6,726 nt of DNA from Acidobacteriaceae bacterium (GCA_003140785.1 PLKY01000343.1:1-6726); one strand, 5' to 3'; counted from the first letter of the stretch, positions 1 to 6,321 are shown. Notes: generated by a model not told the origin, from the sequence alone. Numbers and translations are program-made.

Positions 1-1130
1 ACGCCTTTCATAAGTTGCTTCTCAATTTCACATGGTGGGTAAATCGCAAGGATTCCGAAGGCAATAACGTCTTTCAGGGCGGCTTTCTGGGCTTGGATAA
101 CATCGGGCTGTTCAACCGCAGCGCTCCGTTGCCGGGCGGGCAGTATATCGAGCAGGCCGACGGCACGGGCTGGATGGCGATGTACAGCCTGAACCTGCTG
201 GCCATCGCCCTGGAACTGGCGCGTGAGGATTCGGCCTACGAAGATGTTGCCAGCAAGTTCTGGGAGCATTTTCTTTTCATCGCCAACGCCATCAATCACC
301 TGGGTGACGAGCGCACGGGAATGTGGGATGAGGAGGACGGCTTCTTCTACGACGTGCTGCATCTGCCAGACGGGCGGCACACGCCTTTGAAGGTGCGCTC
401 CATGGTGGGGCTCATCGCGTTGTTCGCCGTGGAAACGCTGGAGCCGCGGCTGCTCGCGCGCTTTCCAGGTTTCAAACGGCGCATGCAGTGGTTCATCGAA
501 AACCGCAGCGACCTGACCCACAATGTGGCCTCGATGGTGAGTCCGGGCAAGGGCGAGCGGAGGCTGCTCTCCATCGTCAACCCGACGCAGCTCAAGCGGA
601 TTCTCATCCGGATGCTGGACGAAGAGGAGTTCCTGTCGCCATTCGGTATCCGGAGCGTCTCCCGCGCCCACAAAGACCATCCCTGCGTGCTGCGGAGCGA
701 TGGCAACGAGTATCGTGTGAACTACGAGCCCGGCGAATCCTTGACCGACCTTTTCGGCGGGAACTCCAACTGGCGCGGACCGGTTTGGTTCCCGGTGAAC
801 TACCTGATCATCGAAGCGCTGCAGAAGTTCCATCACTATTTGGGCGACGAGTACAAAGTCGAATGCCCCACCGGCTCGGGCCAGATGATGACGCTTTGGG
901 AAGTAGCGGCCGAGATCTCTCGTCGTCTGTCGCGCCTGTTCCTGAAGGACGAGAACGGCCGTCGGCCGGTGCACGGCGACAGCGAGCCCTTCCACAGCGA
1001 CCCCGGTTGGAACGACCTGATCCTGTTTTACGAGTACTTCCACGGGGACACTGGGGCGGGGCTGGGAGCGAGTCACCAGACTGGCTGGACGGGGCTGGTG
1101 GCGAAGTTGCTGCAGCAGAGCGGCGAGTAG
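1..1130 (+). CDS. GH63-like (clan GH-G, MGH1-type) glycoside hydrolase, C-terminal part
   Basis: The reading frame is open from the left edge (first full codon at 3-5) to TAG at 1128-1130, giving about 375 residues of a protein whose N-terminus lies outside the window. The fragment looks like the (alpha/alpha)6-barrel half of GH63-like glucosidases. It has the segment GGFLGLDN near base 80-101, whose Asp (codon 96-98) matches the general-acid Asp of the family. It also has QADGTGWMAMYSLNL, the signature NWRGPVWFPVNYL (about 769-807), and FYEYFHGDTG near the C-terminus, whose Glu (codon 1032-1034) matches the general-base Glu. Inverting alpha-glucosidases and the related mannosylglycerate/glucosylglycerate hydrolases share this architecture, so the substrate cannot be fixed from sequence alone. 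Family members of this kind are usually much longer (about 800-900 residues), so more than half is probably missing through the window cut, not through mutation. The gene is convergent with the inositol oxygenase gene and ends 90 bp from it. Catalytic residue assignment is by motif position and is inference. Confidence 0.82.
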   Translation, partial: AFHKLLLNFTWWVNRKDSEGNNVFQGGFLGLDNIGLFNRSAPLPGGQYIEQADGTGWMAMYSLNLLAIALELAREDSAYEDVASKFWEHFLFIANAINHLGDERTGMWDEEDGFFYDVLHLPDGRHTPLKVRSMVGLIALFAVETLEPRLLARFPGFKRRMQWFIENRSDLTHNVASMVSPGKGERRLLSIVNPTQLKRILIRMLDEEEFLSPFGIRSVSRAHKDHPCVLRSDGNEYRVNYEPGESLTDLFGGNSNWRGPVWFPVNYLIIEALQKFHHYLGDEYKVECPTGSGQMMTLWEVAAEISRRLSRLFLKDENGRRPVHGDSEPFHSDPGWNDLILFYEYFHGDTGAGLGASHQTGWTGLVAKLLQQSGE

Positions 1131-1137
1131 TCCGTAG

Positions 1138-1167
1138 CACGGGCATTCTTGCCTGTGTTGCTTTTTT
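1138..1167 (+). terminator. Probable intrinsic terminator of the glucosidase gene
   Basis: An 8-bp stem (1138-1145 with 1150-1157, one G-U wobble) closes a TTCT tetraloop. It is followed by TTGC and six T residues at 1162-1167. It begins 7 nt after the stop codon of the glucosidase gene. The T-run starts 4 nt after the stem, a little further than in a textbook terminator. Confidence 0.55.
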
Positions 1168-1191
1168 GAGTTCGTTTAGCGAAGGCCGGGC

Positions 1192-1216
1192 AAAACCAAC
1201 ACAGGGAATGCCTGTG
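1192..1216 (-). terminator. Probable terminator hairpin of the inositol oxygenase gene
   Basis: Read on the minus strand, a perfect 6-bp stem CACAGG/CCTGTG (1211-1216 with 1200-1205) closes a 5-nt loop. TTGGTTTT follows. It lies 4 nt past the stop codon. The T-tract is weak, so termination may be partial. The hairpin is the right arm of the inverted repeat pair. Confidence 0.45.
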
Positions 1217-1220
1217 CCAC

Positions 1221-2096
1221 CTACCAGTCCAGTTGCGCCGGGAAATACTCTGCGACCAGGTCTTCGTAGTACGGCCGCAGCTCTTTCAGGCTGGGACGCT
1301 CGGCGCTCTTGGAGTAGAGATCGTAAGGATTGAACTTCCGAGCCCACTCGAACATTCGCTCGTCGTGCTCGTTCATCAAGTTACGGTAGGCGCCGTGTTT
1401 GTGCGCCGGGTAAAATGAGTGATAGCGCAACATATACTGCGCGGGCTCGGGAAGGTAGTTCCGGGTGACGTGATAGATGTACTCGTCGTGGCCCCACGAC
1501 AGATAGACCTTATCCAGGCCGCACCGGGGTTCGTAGATTCCGTTAGGCGTCTGATACTCGGCCACCTGGCCGTCGGGATTCGCGTCAAAATACTCCGGGA
1601 ATACAATCTGGTCGGACCAGGCGCAGCCCACTGGAAATGTGTCCCCGACCACCGCCCACTGCGGCTCTCCATAGAGACACAACACTTTGCCCAGGTCGTG
1701 AACGAAACCCGCCAACACGAACCAGCGTGGATGGCCATCGCGTCGGATCGCTTCCGAGGTCTGCAGCAGATGCTCGATCTGCGTCAGGTCCGTATCGGGA
1801 TCGCTGTCGTCCACCATCGTATTGAGAAACTCCGCCGCCTCCCAGATGGTCTTCATGCCCTTGTTCAGGCCGAAGTACTCCCGCTCTTTGCCCAGCACGA
1901 AATCCACTGTCTGATTCTCGTGGTTGAGGCGATAGAACTCGGCCACGCCCGGCTGAGCCTTGGCGTCGTAGATCCGAAACTGGTCCTGCGACTTGTCTTC
2001 GCGATAACGACCTTCGACAAAGTCGTCCCACTGATCGAGCGAGGTGAGCGGGTTTTCTTCGGCAATGGACTTTGGGGTGGGAGTTGTTGCGCTCAT
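1221..2096 (-). CDS. myo-inositol oxygenase (MIOX)
   Basis: The 291-residue product matches the single-domain, HD-fold MIOX family (EC 1.13.99.1), a cytosolic non-haem di-iron oxygenase that opens myo-inositol with O2 to give D-glucuronate. All six expected iron ligands are visible: His109 in IEHLLQTSE, His133-Asp134 in FVHDLGK, His203 in WGHDEY, His226 in RYHSFYP and Asp259 in NPYDLYSK. Residues that bind inositol in animal MIOX also appear: Lys137, Asp152 in GEPQWAVVGDTFPVG, Ser227 and Lys263, plus the DDSDPDTDLTQ segment before the first ligand. Length is close to animal enzymes (about 285). The ATG at 2094-2096 is chosen because AGGAGG lies 4 nt upstream. The open frame continues upstream to 2615, but that part overlaps queF on the same strand and has low-complexity Ser/Pro/Thr content, so it is not coding. 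MIOX is best known from eukaryotes and is patchy in bacteria. No glucuronate pathway gene is visible nearby. Family assignment is very secure; physiological role is inferred. Confidence 0.95.
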   Translation of the reverse strand: MSATTPTPKSIAEENPLTSLDQWDDFVEGRYREDKSQDQFRIYDAKAQPGVAEFYRLNHENQTVDFVLGKEREYFGLNKGMKTIWEAAEFLNTMVDDSDPDTDLTQIEHLLQTSEAIRRDGHPRWFVLAGFVHDLGKVLCLYGEPQWAVVGDTFPVGCAWSDQIVFPEYFDANPDGQVAEYQTPNGIYEPRCGLDKVYLSWGHDEYIYHVTRNYLPEPAQYMLRYHSFYPAHKHGAYRNLMNEHDERMFEWARKFNPYDLYSKSAERPSLKELRPYYEDLVAEYFPAQLDW

Positions 2097-2100
2097 GGGG

Positions 2101-2106
2101 CCTCCT
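2101..2106 (-). promoter_or_regulatory. Strong Shine-Dalgarno site of the inositol oxygenase gene
   Basis: The minus strand reads AGGAGG followed by CCCC and ATG. The full consensus match fixes the start at 2094-2096. The 4-nt spacing is shorter than the usual 5-9 nt. Confidence 0.75.
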
Positions 2107-2136
2107 CGGGGAATCGGGTCAACGTGCTTCCGACAG

Positions 2137-2154
2137 GTGTTTGTATCAAAACAC
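2137..2154 (-). promoter_or_regulatory. 18-bp perfect palindrome upstream of inositol oxygenase, possible operator
   Basis: On the minus strand it reads GTGTTTTGATACAAACAC: two 6-bp arms (GTGTTT/AAACAC) around a 6-nt centre (TGATAC). It is AT-rich against GC-rich surroundings and lies 41-58 nt upstream of the ATG, where a repressor or activator site would be expected. It has no T-tract and is not at the end of a gene in the usual terminator manner, being 54 nt past the queF stop. No matching regulator gene is in the window. Confidence 0.35.
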
Positions 2155-2208
2155 AACCATCGCGGAAAGTGAATCCCGGTGAGCGAACTCCGGAAAAACG
2201 AGCGACTC

Positions 2209-2607
2209 TTAGCCCTGCGGTCGGGGAAAGCGCGCTTCGACGGTGGTGGCGATGCCGCCGCGGGGGCGGAATTCTCCACGGACGACGGCCCAGATGGGGT
2301 CGCAGGCCTTGACGATGTCTTCGAGGACCTGGTTGACGATGTTTTCCTGGAAGATGCCGAGGTTGCGGTAGCTGAAGAGGTACTCCTTGAGGGACTTGAG
2401 CTCGAGGCAGCGGTGGCGGGGCATGTAGCGGATATTGAGGATGCCGAAATCGGGCAAGCCGGTTTTGGGGCAGACCGAGGTGAGTTCGGGATCGTCGATG
2501 GAGACTTCGTAGCCGGGGAACTGGTTCTGCCAGGTTTCGATGACGGGGAATGCGAAGTCGAGTCCGGCTTTGGCGTGGTCGTCGGTGTAGCGGGGTTGCA
2601 CAGCCAT
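2209..2607 (-). CDS. queF: NADPH-dependent 7-cyano-7-deazaguanine reductase (preQ0 to preQ1)
   Basis: The 132-residue product is a short, unimodular QueF of the T-fold (tunnelling fold) superfamily, EC 1.7.1.13. It reduces the nitrile of preQ0 to the amine of preQ1, the base that is then inserted into tRNA on the way to queuosine. The catalytic segment ELTSVCPKTGLPDFG (residues 41-55) contains the nucleophile Cys46, which forms the thioimide, and Asp53 seven residues later, as in the Bacillus enzyme (Cys55/Asp62). The QueF signature LELKSLKEYLFSYR (68-81), which separates QueF from folate-pathway GTP cyclohydrolase I, is intact, and the substrate-binding Glu is present as Glu88 in FQENI. Gln87 stands where His is usual. 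Start is ATG 2605-2607. No Shine-Dalgarno is seen, and an overlapping ATG at 2613-2615 is out of frame. Other queuosine genes are not in the window, and the gene stands alone upstream of the inositol oxygenase gene, 112 bp away on the same strand. Confidence 0.96.
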   Translation of the reverse strand: MAVQPRYTDDHAKAGLDFAFPVIETWQNQFPGYEVSIDDPELTSVCPKTGLPDFGILNIRYMPRHRCLELKSLKEYLFSYRNLGIFQENIVNQVLEDIVKACDPIWAVVRGEFRPRGGIATTVEARFPRPQG

Positions 2608-2613
2608 AGGTTC

Positions 2614-2619
2614 ATTGTA
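2614..2619 (-). promoter_or_regulatory. queF: Possible -10 element of queF (leaderless start)
   Basis: The minus strand reads TACAAT (5 of 6 bases of TATAAT), with its last base 7 nt before the first base of the ATG. Transcription would then begin at or next to the start codon, consistent with the lack of a Shine-Dalgarno. No convincing -35 hexamer is found 16-18 nt further up, so this is tentative. Confidence 0.3.
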
Positions 2620-2693
2620 CGAGCCGCGCGGATGACTGATCGGTGACGCGAGAGCGGATTTTTTGCTCCCTCGGGGTGCGTTCGGGAGTCTTA

Positions 2694-2699
2694 TATACT
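2694..2699 (+). promoter_or_regulatory. Possible -10 element of the export operon
   Basis: TATACT matches TATAAT at 5 of 6 bases and is the only AT-rich hexamer of this type before the operon. It would start a transcript near 2706, leaving a leader of about 10 nt. That would include little of the weak AGG at 2705-2707, so a further upstream promoter remains possible. Confidence 0.3.
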
Positions 2700-2715
2700 G
2701 GCTCAGGTTAGGTGG

Positions 2716-3954
2716 ATGGCTACAGAAAGAAAGGGATTGGATCGCGGATGGCTCTGGGTGGGCGTCGCGGTCATTCTGGTGGTGGTGTTCTTCTCGGCGC
2801 GCTCCCTCACGCGGGAACGATTGCCGATCCGCACCGCGACAGTCGAGCGAGCGCCGCTGACAAGTACGCTTAGCACGAACGGGCGAGTGGAACCAGAGAC
2901 GAAGTATGTATATCCGAGCCCGATTGCAACGACGGTGAAGGCGGTCTACGTGCAACCCGGTGATCGCGTGCCGAAGGGAAAGCTGCTGGTGGTGCTGGAC
3001 GACGTGGAGGCACGGGCTCGGCTGGCGAGTGCCGAGAGCGGTGTGAAGAGCGCACAGGCAGCGCTGGAAACAGCCACGCAGAATGGAACGCTGGAGCAGC
3101 GGCAGGCGGCAGCAGCGGATTTGGCGCGCGACAGGATCGATCGCGACCAGGCGCAGCGGAACCTGGAGGCGTTAACAAAGCTGAGTTCAACTGGAGCCGC
3201 TTCAGCGAGCGAAGTGGCGGCTGCCCGGCAGCAATTGGACACGGCGGAAGCTAATATTCGCGCAGCCGAAGAGAGCGCGCACGGGCACTACTCCGCTGCG
3301 GAGGTAGCACGCGCGCAGGCGGCGCTAGCCGATGCGGAAGCAAATGCAGCGGCGGCACGCGATGTGGTGGCGAAGACTTCGTTCCGTGCGCCGATCGCGG
3401 GGACGGTCTACTCGGTAGACGCCAGGCCCACGGAATATGCCGAAGCGGGCAAAGTGCTTTTGCAGATGGCTGATTTGGAGCACGAGCATGTGCGTGCGTA
3501 TTTCGACGAACCGGATATTGGGCGGCTCGCGGTAGGTCAGCAAATTCAGATCAAGTGGGATGCGAAAGCCGGCGAAGTATGGCACGGGCATATTGTGCGC
3601 ACGCCGATCACGGTGATTACGTATACGACGAGGACCGTCGGAGAAGTCATCATCAGTATTGACGGCGGGGACGGAGACTTGCTGCCGGATACGGATGTGA
3701 CGGTGACGGTGACAACGGCCAGCGAAGCGGATGCGTTGAGCATTCCACGAGAAGCGCTCTACTCCGAGAATGGAAAGCCCTACGTGTTCAAGGTTGTGAA
3801 AGATGGGCTGGTGCGGACCTCGGTGACGACGGGGACGACCAACCTGACCCAGGCTGCCATTCTGGCGGGACTGAGCGCTGGCGACGTGGTGGCGACGGGA
3901 ACCACTACCGGACAGCCCTTGCAAGTGGGCGTGCCAATCAAGCGGGTCGAGTGA
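2716..3954 (+). CDS. HlyD/MacA-family periplasmic adaptor (membrane fusion) protein
   Basis: The 412-residue product is a periplasmic adaptor that would bridge an inner-membrane pump (RND or MacB-type ABC) to a TolC channel. An uncleaved N-terminal membrane anchor is visible at about residues 11-29 (WLWVGVAVILVVVFFSA) after a positively charged start. The split lipoyl (barrel-sandwich) domain follows as VYVQPGDRVPKGKLLVVLDD (77-96) and FRAPIAGTVYSV (223-234). Between them is a long Ala/Glu/Gln/Arg-rich coiled-coil hairpin (about 98-220) with its tip near LSSTGAASASEV (156-167). The beta-barrel domain (about 255-335) and a membrane-proximal domain (about 340-412, with LSIPREALY) complete the usual order. 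The ATG at 2716 is favoured by AGG 8 nt upstream and by the anchor starting soon after it. The stop overlaps the start of the TPR gene by 4 nt, showing translational coupling. The Arg of the TolC-docking R-x3-L-x6-S tip motif of AcrA/MacA appears to be Ala152, while Leu156 and Ser163 fit. Which pump it serves is not shown. Confidence 0.92.
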   Translation: MATERKGLDRGWLWVGVAVILVVVFFSARSLTRERLPIRTATVERAPLTSTLSTNGRVEPETKYVYPSPIATTVKAVYVQPGDRVPKGKLLVVLDDVEARARLASAESGVKSAQAALETATQNGTLEQRQAAAADLARDRIDRDQAQRNLEALTKLSSTGAASASEVAAARQQLDTAEANIRAAEESAHGHYSAAEVARAQAALADAEANAAAARDVVAKTSFRAPIAGTVYSVDARPTEYAEAGKVLLQMADLEHEHVRAYFDEPDIGRLAVGQQIQIKWDAKAGEVWHGHIVRTPITVITYTTRTVGEVIISIDGGDGDLLPDTDVTVTVTTASEADALSIPREALYSENGKPYVFKVVKDGLVRTSVTTGTTNLTQAAILAGLSAGDVVATGTTTGQPLQVGVPIKRVE

Positions 3955-4934
3955 GAAGCGGATTCCAGACAGCCCTTTTTGCAGGCGTGGGAGCGGGCCT
4001 GATTGCAGTAGGGGCCATTGCCCTGCATGCGCATGCTGCCGCGGGCTCCTTGGCGGAAGCCCACGCGGCGTTGCAATCGGGCGAGGCGGACAAGGCACTG
4101 ATACTGCTCAATTCCCTTCCCGCATCGGCGGAAGCACACAACCTGCGATGCCGCGTGCAGCTGATTCTTGACCACCTGGATGCGGCAACGAGCGAATGCC
4201 AGCAGGCAGTCAGCATGGATGGAGAGAGTTCCGGCTATCATCTGTGGCTCGGCAGGGTGCTCGGGGAGAGAGCATCGCGCGCATCGTTCATGAGCGCGTT
4301 TGGGCTTGCAAAGCAGGTTCGGGCTGAGTTGGAGTCGTCAGTCCGGCTGGATCCGCGCAACGCCGATGCGCTGGCGGATCTGGGGGAGTTTTACAAATCC
4401 GCGCCGGGAGTGCTGGGCGGAGGCGAAGACAAAGCTGAGGGCGTGGCAGCGGAGTTGGACAAAGTGGACCAGGCGCGGGCACACCAGTTGCGTGGATGGA
4501 TTGCCGAGGGACACAAGGACTATGGAACAGCTGAACGCGAACTGAAGGCGGCGATCGGAGTTGATCCGCATCCGGCGTTTTCGTGGATGTCGCTGGCCAG
4601 CTTTTATCGAAGGCGGGAGCGCTGGACCGATTTGGATGCTGCGCTCGAAAGCGGAATGAAGTCGGCGCAGCACGATCGAAAGGCAGGGGTCGCGCTGTAC
4701 AACGGCGCGATGGTGTTGACGAAAGCGAATCGCACTTTGCCGCTGGCGGCCAAGATGCTGAGGGATTATTTGAGCCGCGACTCGAAGACGGAAGAGGCGC
4801 CTGCGTTTGTTGCGCACGTGCGGCTGGCGCGGGTGCTCGCGCAGCTCGGCGATAAGGCAGGAGCGGACGAGCAACGGGCGGCTGCGTTGGCGCTGGCACA
4901 CGATTACAAGCCGGCACTGGAATTGAAATTCTGA
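3951..4934 (+). CDS. Exported TPR-repeat protein of the export operon
   Basis: The 327-residue product has an N-terminal hydrophobic segment (about residues 9-25) ending in AHAAAGS near 28-33. This suggests a Sec signal peptide cleaved after about residue 31, or an anchor, with the rest in the periplasm. No lipobox Cys is seen. The body is helical repeat protein with TPR-like spacing: helix pairs near 33-58, 62-90, 93-135, 137-150, 175-205 and 207-235, and a C-terminal pair at 285-318. The central part (YHLWLGRVLGERASR, then VRLDPRNADALADLGEFY, APGVLGGGEDKA) resembles a recurring bacterial TPR family often found beside exporters. Translation starts at GTG 3951-3953, overlapping the adaptor stop codon (GTGA). 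No Shine-Dalgarno stronger than GCGGG is present, so translational coupling is likely. TPR proteins scaffold protein contacts, so it may help assemble or regulate the adaptor/TolC complex; that role is inference from position. No enzymatic motif is visible. Confidence 0.85.
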   Translation: MRSGFQTALFAGVGAGLIAVGAIALHAHAAAGSLAEAHAALQSGEADKALILLNSLPASAEAHNLRCRVQLILDHLDAATSECQQAVSMDGESSGYHLWLGRVLGERASRASFMSAFGLAKQVRAELESSVRLDPRNADALADLGEFYKSAPGVLGGGEDKAEGVAAELDKVDQARAHQLRGWIAEGHKDYGTAERELKAAIGVDPHPAFSWMSLASFYRRRERWTDLDAALESGMKSAQHDRKAGVALYNGAMVLTKANRTLPLAAKMLRDYLSRDSKTEEAPAFVAHVRLARVLAQLGDKAGADEQRAAALALAHDYKPALELKF

Positions 4935-4939
4935 ACGGA

Positions 4940-6271
4940 ATGCTCTTGAAGTTGGGTCAACATACAATCCGTGCGGTCTTTTTTGCCGGAGTGCTGGGGG
5001 CGGTTGCTACGGCTGCGCCCGTGAGCGGGATGGCGCAGGTATCGCTGGCGACGGTTGTGGATCTTGCCGAGCGCAACAGCGCTGCGGTGCGGATTGACGA
5101 GGCCGAGGTGCGCAAAGCGCAGGCGGTGCTGGACGAATCGAACGATGTTTATATTCCGAGTTTGTCGATTGGTTCGACGGTAGGTCCACCAACGATCGGA
5201 TTCCCGACTGGACAGCCTTCGATTGCAAATGCATCGATGCAATCGCTGGTGCTGAGTTTCCCGCAGCGGCAGTACATCCAGGCGGCACGCGCGGGGATTG
5301 AAGCGGCGAAGCTCAACCTGAAGGATGCGCGCGAGCAGGTGGCGCTGGATAGTTCGAGCGCTTACATCGAACTCGACACAGTGAACCGCGAATTGGAGAC
5401 CGCGCGCCGGCAGGAATCCTTTACCGAGCGGCTAGTCCAGGTAGAACAGGAGCGAACAGAGGCGGGTGTCGATGCGCAAAACGAACTTCTGCAAGCTCGG
5501 CTGACGGCGGCGCAGATTCAGTTGAAACGAATCCACCTGGAGACGCGCGCGGCCACGCTGGCAAAACAGATTGCGGTGCTAACGGGTTTGCCTGTTGGGT
5601 CAATTACTCCGGATCGGGCAAGCATTCCGGAGATTCCGGCAGTGACGGCAGAGAATCCGACTGCGGGTGTAGAGGCTGCACAGGCTTCGGCAACGTCGAA
5701 GGCATTGCAGGCGAAGGGCGATGGCCTTGTGGGACGACGGCCGGAGATCTCCTTCGGAGCGCAATACAATCGCGACTCGAATGCTTTGAATAATTACAGC
5801 CAGTACTACCGAACCTTCAAGGCCGATAACTTCAGCATCGGATTCGAGATTCAAGTTCCGCTATTTGATCTTGTCCATCGCGCCAAGGCGCGTGAATCCG
5901 CAGCGGATGCGCTCCGAGCAAAGATTGAGGCGGAGCAGGCTCAACGGCAGAATGAAATCCAGATTGCAGAGCTGACGGGCAGCTTGCGCGAACTCGATAC
6001 GCTGGCTGAAATCGCGAGTCTAAAAGAGCAGATTGCCGGCGAGCAGCTGAAAAGTGTGCTGGCGCAGCTTGAGCTTGGGAATGGATCGGGGAGCGGGCCA
6101 GGATCCGCGCCGCAGCTCACGCCGAAAGCCGAGCAGTTGGCGCGCATCGATGAGAGTGAAAAGCTCGCGGATGCGCTGGACGCGAGGTTCGAGCTCGAGA
6201 AGGCGCGACTCAATCTGTTGCGGGCGCTGGGCCATATGGAAGACTGGCTGCACGAGCTGAGTGGGAAATAG
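4940..6271 (+). CDS. TolC-family outer membrane efflux protein
   Basis: The 443-residue product is an outer membrane factor that would form the trimeric exit duct across the outer membrane and periplasm. A Sec signal peptide is clear: residues 1-12 basic, about 12-29 hydrophobic, with likely cleavage near MAQ|V (31-34). Two tandem halves are visible, as in TolC: a first strand-helix set (about 36-220) with the proline-bearing strand turn PSLSIGSTVGPP and long Ala/Glu/Gln/Arg helices, and a second set (about 240-443) with PEISFGAQYNRDS and FSIGFEIQVPLFD as membrane strands. Length agrees with the family (about 420-490). A Gly/Ser/Pro-rich stretch, LGNGSGSGPGSAPQLTP (379-395), interrupts the second half. 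The ATG at 4940 lies 5 nt after the TPR stop; ACGGA directly precedes it, so reinitiation is likely. Its place behind an adaptor gene supports a shared tripartite complex. A pump gene is not present in this operon. Confidence 0.92.
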   Translation: MLLKLGQHTIRAVFFAGVLGAVATAAPVSGMAQVSLATVVDLAERNSAAVRIDEAEVRKAQAVLDESNDVYIPSLSIGSTVGPPTIGFPTGQPSIANASMQSLVLSFPQRQYIQAARAGIEAAKLNLKDAREQVALDSSSAYIELDTVNRELETARRQESFTERLVQVEQERTEAGVDAQNELLQARLTAAQIQLKRIHLETRAATLAKQIAVLTGLPVGSITPDRASIPEIPAVTAENPTAGVEAAQASATSKALQAKGDGLVGRRPEISFGAQYNRDSNALNNYSQYYRTFKADNFSIGFEIQVPLFDLVHRAKARESAADALRAKIEAEQAQRQNEIQIAELTGSLRELDTLAEIASLKEQIAGEQLKSVLAQLELGNGSGSGPGSAPQLTPKAEQLARIDESEKLADALDARFELEKARLNLLRALGHMEDWLHELSGK

Positions 6272-6321
6272 AACCGTAACCCCTTTAGGCACTGTTAAAA
6301 GCGGGAAAAATGGTAAGATTG

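Larger units (their letters stand above)
1134..1220. repeat. REP-like inverted repeat pair filling a convergent gap
   Basis: The left arm (1134-1160) and the reverse complement of the right arm (1197-1220) are clearly related. Both read GT(A/G)GCAC(G/A)GGCATTC, then a 3-nt difference (TTG present only on the left), then CCTGTGTTG. A T-rich stretch follows each arm, pointing inward. The pair sits between two facing stop codons, and the right arm directly abuts the TAG of the inositol oxygenase gene. This layout resembles REP/BIME elements, which are scattered in many copies in some bacterial genomes. Copy number cannot be judged from one window, so repeat status rests on the internal pairing only. 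Confidence 0.6.
2608..2715. other. Divergent intergenic region between queF and the export operon
   Basis: This 108-bp gap must hold promoters for both directions. Besides the TACAAT on the minus strand, the plus strand has TATACT at 2694-2699 within an AT-rich patch, about 16 nt before the adaptor ATG, with only weak -35 candidates (TTGCTC at 2663-2668 is too far). No small gene, RNA fold or riboswitch is evident. Confidence 0.5.

Noticed and set aside
488..1333. 281-residue plus-strand frame overlapping the glucosidase end, the repeat and the inositol oxygenase end
   Set aside because: It is rich in Arg, Pro and Ser, has no recognisable motif, and crosses the REP-like gap into an antisense region; both overlapped genes are firmly identified.
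1419..2312. 297-residue plus-strand frame opposite the inositol oxygenase gene
   Set aside because: The opposite strand encodes intact MIOX with all ligands, so this is a shadow frame.
2097..2615. N-terminal extension of the inositol oxygenase frame by 173 residues on the minus strand
   Set aside because: It overlaps queF on the same strand in another frame, has Ser/Pro/Thr low-complexity composition, and the strong AGGAGG marks the start at 2096.
2179..2646. 155-residue plus-strand frame rich in Asp, Glu, Gly and Val
   Set aside because: It is antisense to queF, whose family motifs are complete; the composition is what a complement of GC-biased codons gives.
3696..3715. Short tandem run of GTGACG units
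   Set aside because: It encodes the alternating Val-Thr strand of the adaptor barrel and is explained by coding.
3325..4098. 257-residue minus-strand frame opposite the adaptor gene
   Set aside because: His/Arg/Pro-rich shadow with no motif; the adaptor on the other strand has full domain order.
6314..6319. TAAGAT as a -10 box for hpnJ
   Set aside because: It matches only 4 of 6 bases and would start the transcript after the AAGGG ribosome binding site.
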